A stretch of DNA of 64,000 bases, from positions 16,120,001 through 16,184,000 of the forward strand of contig NC_091050.1 in assembly GCF_963966145.1 (NCBI RefSeq), in the 5' to 3' direction. The notes below the pieces were generated by a model. That model did no database searches, was not told the DNA's origin, and saw only the letters and a program-made list of their open reading frames with translations. Shown here one piece after another: positions 59,701 through 64,000 of this stretch. Position 1 is the first letter of the stretch; each line of letters opens with the position of its first letter. Position numbers and translations under genes: made by a program. Source of the DNA: Tenebrio molitor (Eukaryota; Arthropoda; Insecta; Coleoptera; Tenebrionidae).

Positions 59701-61057
59701 TATCTAAATTCGTGGTTTTTCAATCACAAAGACGCTTTTAACACATAATAATGGATCAATTAAGTCGGCGCATGGGGGTATCGACTGACGACGGACGGAA
59801 TTGTCGGATGTATATTTTTTTCCGAGACGAAAACACGTCGACAGCGATCCGTGTGGGGTTAATTAGTTACGAGAGCGTCCAGGATGGAGGTAAACGCACT
59901 TTTGTCCTTGCAAATCCGAAATTGCATGTTGCATTCAAATCGCGCTTACGTCATGGTATTTTGATTTAAAATGGTGCGCCTCCAGGTATTTTCGTGTTTA
60001 TTTGCATGAGGACGATTAAAATATTTTTGTTATTATAATGAGAGGTTGCCGGCGAGGATGGATCTGTTTTATTCAAATCGATATTGTATTTATTAGTTAA
60101 TTCACGGAACGGGTTTCAGGACAAAGAAACTTTTTCGAGCGGAAACTTGGAAATCTATTTAGGAAGTTTTCCAGGCACGTAACGAAAGTTTTTCCCGATC
60201 ACTTTCCCCGAGAAAAAACCTGGCGAGGGGTAATAATTGGCAGGTGTAATTGCGGACGGGATTTGATCCGGTGAGTATGCGAAGAATGCGGGGACGCTGT
60301 CAAGAACACGGCGGAAAATCGTTAGTCGGTGGTAATTAATTCGGGGGTAGTTTGTCGGCGGCGTAACGTCGTTATAAGAAGAGCTCGCGCGATAGTTGTC
60401 GAAAGACGAAAGAGGACGCGAACCGCGGATCAGGAGTTTTTTGTCGTCGTCGGTGCGGTTACAACCGAAATCCACGCGTAGCATAAGCATCATAATCCGA
60501 AGCCGGCTATGTTCAAAAATGCAGCATCTTACCCCCTACCACCCCAAACGCATTAAAACGGGCGAAGCCATTGGTCGAAATCCGAGCGGTTGGGCCTGTG
60601 CGAGTTTGCGAAACACGCATCGCACGTTGGACCTCCGAATTCGAGAGGAACCTCCGTCGAGCCGGCAGTCGGTGTTTTGTCCAGCAAGAGGCTAGTGCGG
60701 CGGCGATCCGCGTGCCAATATACAGAGTGTAGACGAACAGTGCGCCCTTACAAACAACAACCACCGACTTAAACCATCATGGTTGTCGAACGTACACATT
60801 TCGTGCTCGCAATAAACAAACGTAAGATGGGCTAAACGGCCGTATAAACTATTTTTATTTTTTTGTTCCTTGTTTATTTTTATTTTGCCGAAAGTGATGC
60901 AAACTGTAAACAAACGCGGTTTATTTTACGTTTCGAATGTGATGCCTCCGGGAATAAGAACCATTGAGATGTTATGATATTAAAGGAGTGACAGTTGTAT
61001 TTTTATTTTTCGGGACTTTGTTTGTTTGTTATTTGATAAACTTTGATCGCGTGTGCA
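56761..61057 (+). other. Upstream region and probable 5' UTR of the zelda-type gene
   Basis: 4.3 kb of low-repeat, CpG-richer DNA with no supported gene. It contains Zelda-like CAGGTA cores on the - strand near 57450 and 58405 and on the + strand near 59982. A TATA-like GTATAAAC occurs about 215 bp before the start codon. In-frame TGA and TAA at 61034-61039 close the frame upstream of ATG 61058. Whether a 5' UTR intron exists cannot be told. Confidence 0.45.
60842..60849 (+). promoter_or_regulatory. TATA-like box upstream of the zelda-type gene
   Basis: GTATAAAC followed by a T-rich run, about 215 bp upstream of the start codon, with no competing open frame. Plausible core promoter element giving a short 5' UTR, but without a clear initiator it is only a candidate. 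Confidence 0.25.
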
Positions 61058-63757
61058 ATGGCAAGCAACAACGGTGGCGTGCAACAACCACTACCGCAAC
61101 ACTTCCAGCAGCCGCAGCAGCAGCAGCAACAACAGCAGCAGCAGCTCAACACCAGCCCCCATCACTGCAAAGAGTGCGGCCTCTACCTCAACTCGGCCGA
61201 GTCCCTCGACGTCCACGTCCAGTACCACAAAGAGAACCTCCTCAACAAATGGGCGACCCAAGCGGCAACCTCGCACTCGGAAGAGACCAACAACAACAAT
61301 CCCAAAGCCAACCTGAAACGTGAGTTCATACAAAACAATACAATAGCCGCGGCCGACAGTTCCGACTCCATGAACAAGAAAAGCCCCGAGTACAGTCGAA
61401 CCACCCCCGAGACGGTTTTCGGCCATCCGCCGACGCCGCAGAGTTATCAGAGCGCCTCATCCCCGTATCAGAACCACGATAATTCGGCTTTCTCTCCGAA
61501 TTTCCAAAATTTCCAGTTGAAACAGGAACGCGCCAGTTCGTCCCCCAACCCTCACTATCAAAACAACTACGCCAACTTCGGCGACTCGCAGTTCTTTCCG
61601 ATGGAAGCCAACCAGAACCAGCAGTATCCCCAGGAGTATCCGATGCACAAGGTGCCGGTTTCCGTACAGAACCCCTCGTACAGATACCACCCGTACCAGC
61701 AGCCGTCGCCCTACGACCGACCCCACTCGAACTCGCAGGTGACGTCGTCCAGTCCGGCGTTCTCTCCGACGCCGTCTCCGAGCCCGCAACAGTGCGACAA
61801 GTGCGGCTTCGTCTGCGACTTTGAACGGCAACTCGTCGACCACAAGAATCTCAACCATCCGCCGACCCCCGCCTCCCACATTTCCTCCTACCACCCCAAT
61901 CAACACTTCCTGTTTAACAATGACCCGCAGCAGACCCAGATCAAGACCGAAGACGACGCCCAAAGCGAGATACTCGACCTGGACTCGCACAAGGTCCACC
62001 AGGTCTACCCCGAGGACGAGAAGCGACAGAACGGCGAGCTGAACGGTCCCAACCCCCATTCCGTGTCCGCCCTCCTCAACTCCTGGTCCCCGCCGCAGCA
62101 GAAGATGTACCAGCAGCAGCAGTTCATGAACGGGCCCCAAGTGCAGCAGGAACAGAAGCTGTTCCAGATGCACGGTCAGGAGTTCATGGGCAATAACGTG
62201 ACGACGTCTTCGCAAGACGCGGTGTTGCCGCAAGGTTACCGGCCTTTCGAACATCTTCCGGCGCAGCCGAACGCCCCGGTGATCAGCAGCACCCAGGTGC
62301 CGAACAATCCGCCGCAGTCGAGCGGGCCCCCGACCACGAAGAGCGCCAATTGGAAATCGAACGAGGCGCGAAGACCCAAAACTTACAACTGCACCGCTTG
62401 CAACAAGTGGTTCACCAGTTCGGGCCATCTGAAGCGCCATTATAACACGACGCTGCACAAGAACGCAGTAAAGTCGAGCGGACAGCCGGATCCGGCGTCG
62501 CTTCCCATCAGCGCCCACCACCATCCGGCCCGCGAATCCGCCACTAACAAGGAAGACCAGACGAGCAGTCCCGGCGAAGAGGACACGAACAGTCTGCCGA
62601 TGCCGGGGCTGCTGCAGCAGCCGCCCAACGGGCCTTACGACCGACAGCCGCCCCCGAACATCCACCACACCCCGCCGCTGCACTCCCCCATGGCCCACAA
62701 TCCTAACCCGTTGAACCCCAACAGTCTGACAAATCTATCGAACGGGAGTCCCCCAAACGGGGATGCAGGCCTCTCACCCACCAACATAGATTCGAGGGGC
62801 CTGCTGTCGCTCAGTACAACAACGCCCACCCCGCATGGTTTCAACATGGGCCACCACCCGCCGCCCCATATGATGCCCATCGAGAACACGCAATTCCAGA
62901 TGTACCCAAACGAGTCGGCCCCCCACGTTACGCAGGTTATGGCTACCAACAACCTCAGTATTACTGGTGAACTGCACCAGGTGGACGCCGTCAGCATCCA
63001 CCACCAGGACAACACGCAGCCGCTGCCGAGCTTCGCGCAGTTTCAACGCTACGGCCTGGTGATGAGCTACGGCGACGCTAACGTGGGGGGCGGGGGTCCG
63101 GCAACGGCCCCTTACTGTTATTACCCCGACTCGATGGAGAACACCGAGGCGCGAACCCTTCTGTACAAGACCGACGAGGAAGAGTACCGACTGACCGTGC
63201 TGACGGTGGCGGACCCGCCGCCCACCCAAGAGCAGCTGATCCGCTTCTCGCCGCTCCCGAGCACCAACGTCACCGATCCGCTGATCCTGCCGTCGCCGCC
63301 GTCACCGGAGAAGGCCCACACTACCCGCGACCTCTGCGACAACGCCGGCAGTCCGAGGATCACGTCGACGGTGCCGACCCCCAGCACCAGCCAGTCGATG
63401 TACAAGTGCATCGAGTGCGACAAGAACTTCAACAAGGCGTGCTACTTGACGCAGCACAACAAGACCTTCCACTGCGGCGACAAGCCGTTCAAGTGCAGCC
63501 GGTGCGGCAAGCGCTTCTCCAACGAGGAGACGTACGAGGAGCACATCACCAAGCACGCCGGAGAGAAGCCGCACAAGTGCCCCAAGTGCCCCAAACAGTT
63601 CAACCACAAGACCGACCTCAGGAGGCACATGTGTCTGCACACGGGCCACAAGCCGTACAGTTGCGAGACCTGCGGCAAGGGGTTCATCAGGAAAGACCAC
63701 ATGTTGAAGCACTACGAGACGCACTACAAGAAGCAACAGCAGAAAAGTGGTCGCTGA
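61058..63757 (+). CDS. zld: Zelda-type C2H2 zinc-finger transcription factor (intronless CDS, 899 aa)
   Basis: Read as the orthologue of Drosophila zelda/vielfaltig, the maternally supplied pioneer factor that opens chromatin at CAGGTAG-type sites for zygotic genome activation and later patterning. Domains: a 10-Gln run (20-29); a C2H2 finger (C37, C40, H53, H57) with ESLDVHVQYHKENLLNKW; a second finger (C246, C249, H262, H267); an acidic stretch (about 290-325); a JAZ-type finger (C445, C448, H461, H467) in RPKTYNCTACNKWF; and long Pro/Ser/Asn/Gln-rich disordered activation segments. The C-terminus has a tandem DNA-binding cluster of four fingers (784-805, 813-833, 841-861, 869-889) joined by GEKP-like linkers. 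The JAZ finger plus four-finger C-terminal cluster in a single coding exon is the zelda arrangement. The start is the first ATG after in-frame stops at 61034-61039; the stop is TGA at 63755-63757. It is shorter than the fly protein, mostly in low-complexity parts. Confidence 0.87.
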   Translation: MASNNGGVQQPLPQHFQQPQQQQQQQQQQLNTSPHHCKECGLYLNSAESLDVHVQYHKENLLNKWATQAATSHSEETNNNNPKANLKREFIQNNTIAAADSSDSMNKKSPEYSRTTPETVFGHPPTPQSYQSASSPYQNHDNSAFSPNFQNFQLKQERASSSPNPHYQNNYANFGDSQFFPMEANQNQQYPQEYPMHKVPVSVQNPSYRYHPYQQPSPYDRPHSNSQVTSSSPAFSPTPSPSPQQCDKCGFVCDFERQLVDHKNLNHPPTPASHISSYHPNQHFLFNNDPQQTQIKTEDDAQSEILDLDSHKVHQVYPEDEKRQNGELNGPNPHSVSALLNSWSPPQQKMYQQQQFMNGPQVQQEQKLFQMHGQEFMGNNVTTSSQDAVLPQGYRPFEHLPAQPNAPVISSTQVPNNPPQSSGPPTTKSANWKSNEARRPKTYNCTACNKWFTSSGHLKRHYNTTLHKNAVKSSGQPDPASLPISAHHHPARESATNKEDQTSSPGEEDTNSLPMPGLLQQPPNGPYDRQPPPNIHHTPPLHSPMAHNPNPLNPNSLTNLSNGSPPNGDAGLSPTNIDSRGLLSLSTTTPTPHGFNMGHHPPPHMMPIENTQFQMYPNESAPHVTQVMATNNLSITGELHQVDAVSIHHQDNTQPLPSFAQFQRYGLVMSYGDANVGGGGPATAPYCYYPDSMENTEARTLLYKTDEEEYRLTVLTVADPPPTQEQLIRFSPLPSTNVTDPLILPSPPSPEKAHTTRDLCDNAGSPRITSTVPTPSTSQSMYKCIECDKNFNKACYLTQHNKTFHCGDKPFKCSRCGKRFSNEETYEEHITKHAGEKPHKCPKCPKQFNHKTDLRRHMCLHTGHKPYSCETCGKGFIRKDHMLKHYETHYKKQQQKSGR

Positions 63758-64000
63758 CGCGGCTCGTGCTCGAAAGGTTCGCGTTCTCGAACTCCAAAGA
63801 TTGACTGCACTAGGTGTGTATGTAGCAATTTTTTATTTTTGTCACTTGGCACATTCCTAATTAAATGTTGTAACTATTTGAATGATATTTTATTATCTTG
63901 TACATATTGATTTTATGTTTAAGTTTGAAAGATATTTTCTACTACATATTTGTAATGACGATCAAAGGACAACAGAGTAATAATAACAACATGAAGAAAC
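63758..64000 (+). other. 3' UTR of the zelda-type gene (continues past the window)
   Basis: AT-rich and non-coding after the TGA. No AATAAA is seen up to the window end, so the transcript probably extends beyond 64000. Confidence 0.6.

Noticed and set aside
61043..61057. Five-codon upstream extension of the zelda frame beginning at TTG
   Set aside because: Eukaryotic initiation at ATG 61058 is preferred; in-frame stops at 61034-61039 close the frame just upstream.
61457..62698. 413-codon antisense open frame under the zelda-type gene
   Set aside because: Shadow of the sense frame; Arg/Val/Leu-rich with no recognisable domain.
1..64000. tRNA, rRNA, CRISPR or bacterial-type operons
   Set aside because: No tRNA-like B-box and cloverleaf combination, no rRNA sequence and no regularly spaced short repeats were seen; splicing and gene content are eukaryotic.

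Overview
This is a eukaryotic nuclear window, most likely from a holometabolous insect and probably a beetle. The basis is short GT-AG introns of 54-58 bp, orthologues of two arthropod genes, and an AT-rich gene desert packed with small TA-flanked inverted-repeat transposons. The species call is inference; the sequence does not fix it.

Layout. (1) 1.3-6.65 kb, + strand: a multi-exon gene of the MIG-10/RIAM/Lamellipodin (MRL) family, the insect pico type, with an RA domain, a PH domain and a long proline-rich Ena/VASP- and profilin-type tail. A 9-codon first coding exon at 1317-1343 is proposed from phase and an in-frame upstream stop. (2) 61.06-63.76 kb, + strand: an intronless 899-codon C2H2 zinc-finger gene read as zelda (zld/vfl), the pioneer factor of zygotic genome activation in insects. 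(3) The 54 kb between them holds no protein-coding gene I can support. It has two textures: AT-rich tracts made of transposon remains (9.2-26.2, 32-34, 37-38, 40-43, 45-47 and 49-51 kb), and GC/CpG-richer apparently single-copy tracts (26.6-32, 34.5-36.5, 38.5-39.9, 44-45, 47.4-49, 51.5-54 and 56.8-61 kb) where control DNA for either gene could lie.

The main structure not explained by genes is an old inverted duplication inside the desert. 8.25-14.0 kb matches, in reverse complement and in the same order, 56.76-55.0, 54.35-53.47 and 26.54-26.19 kb. Because one arm lacks insertions found in the other, it gives pre-insertion sites for a 1106-bp TA element and a 130-bp hairpin MITE. A separate direct duplication (19.3-22.0 and 24.8-26.2 kb) does the same for a PIF/Harbinger-like MITE pair.

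Mobile DNA includes two decayed non-LTR retrotransposons on the - strand, one with a CCHC motif and restriction-like endonuclease, and one with a WYLDD reverse transcriptase. It also includes at least seven TA-flanked elements that share CAGGG(T/C) ends but have unrelated interiors, one of which carries a fragment of a DUF4817-like helix-turn-helix. There are three tail fragments of Tc1/mariner transposase and several foldback MITEs. No tRNA, rRNA or CRISPR array was seen.
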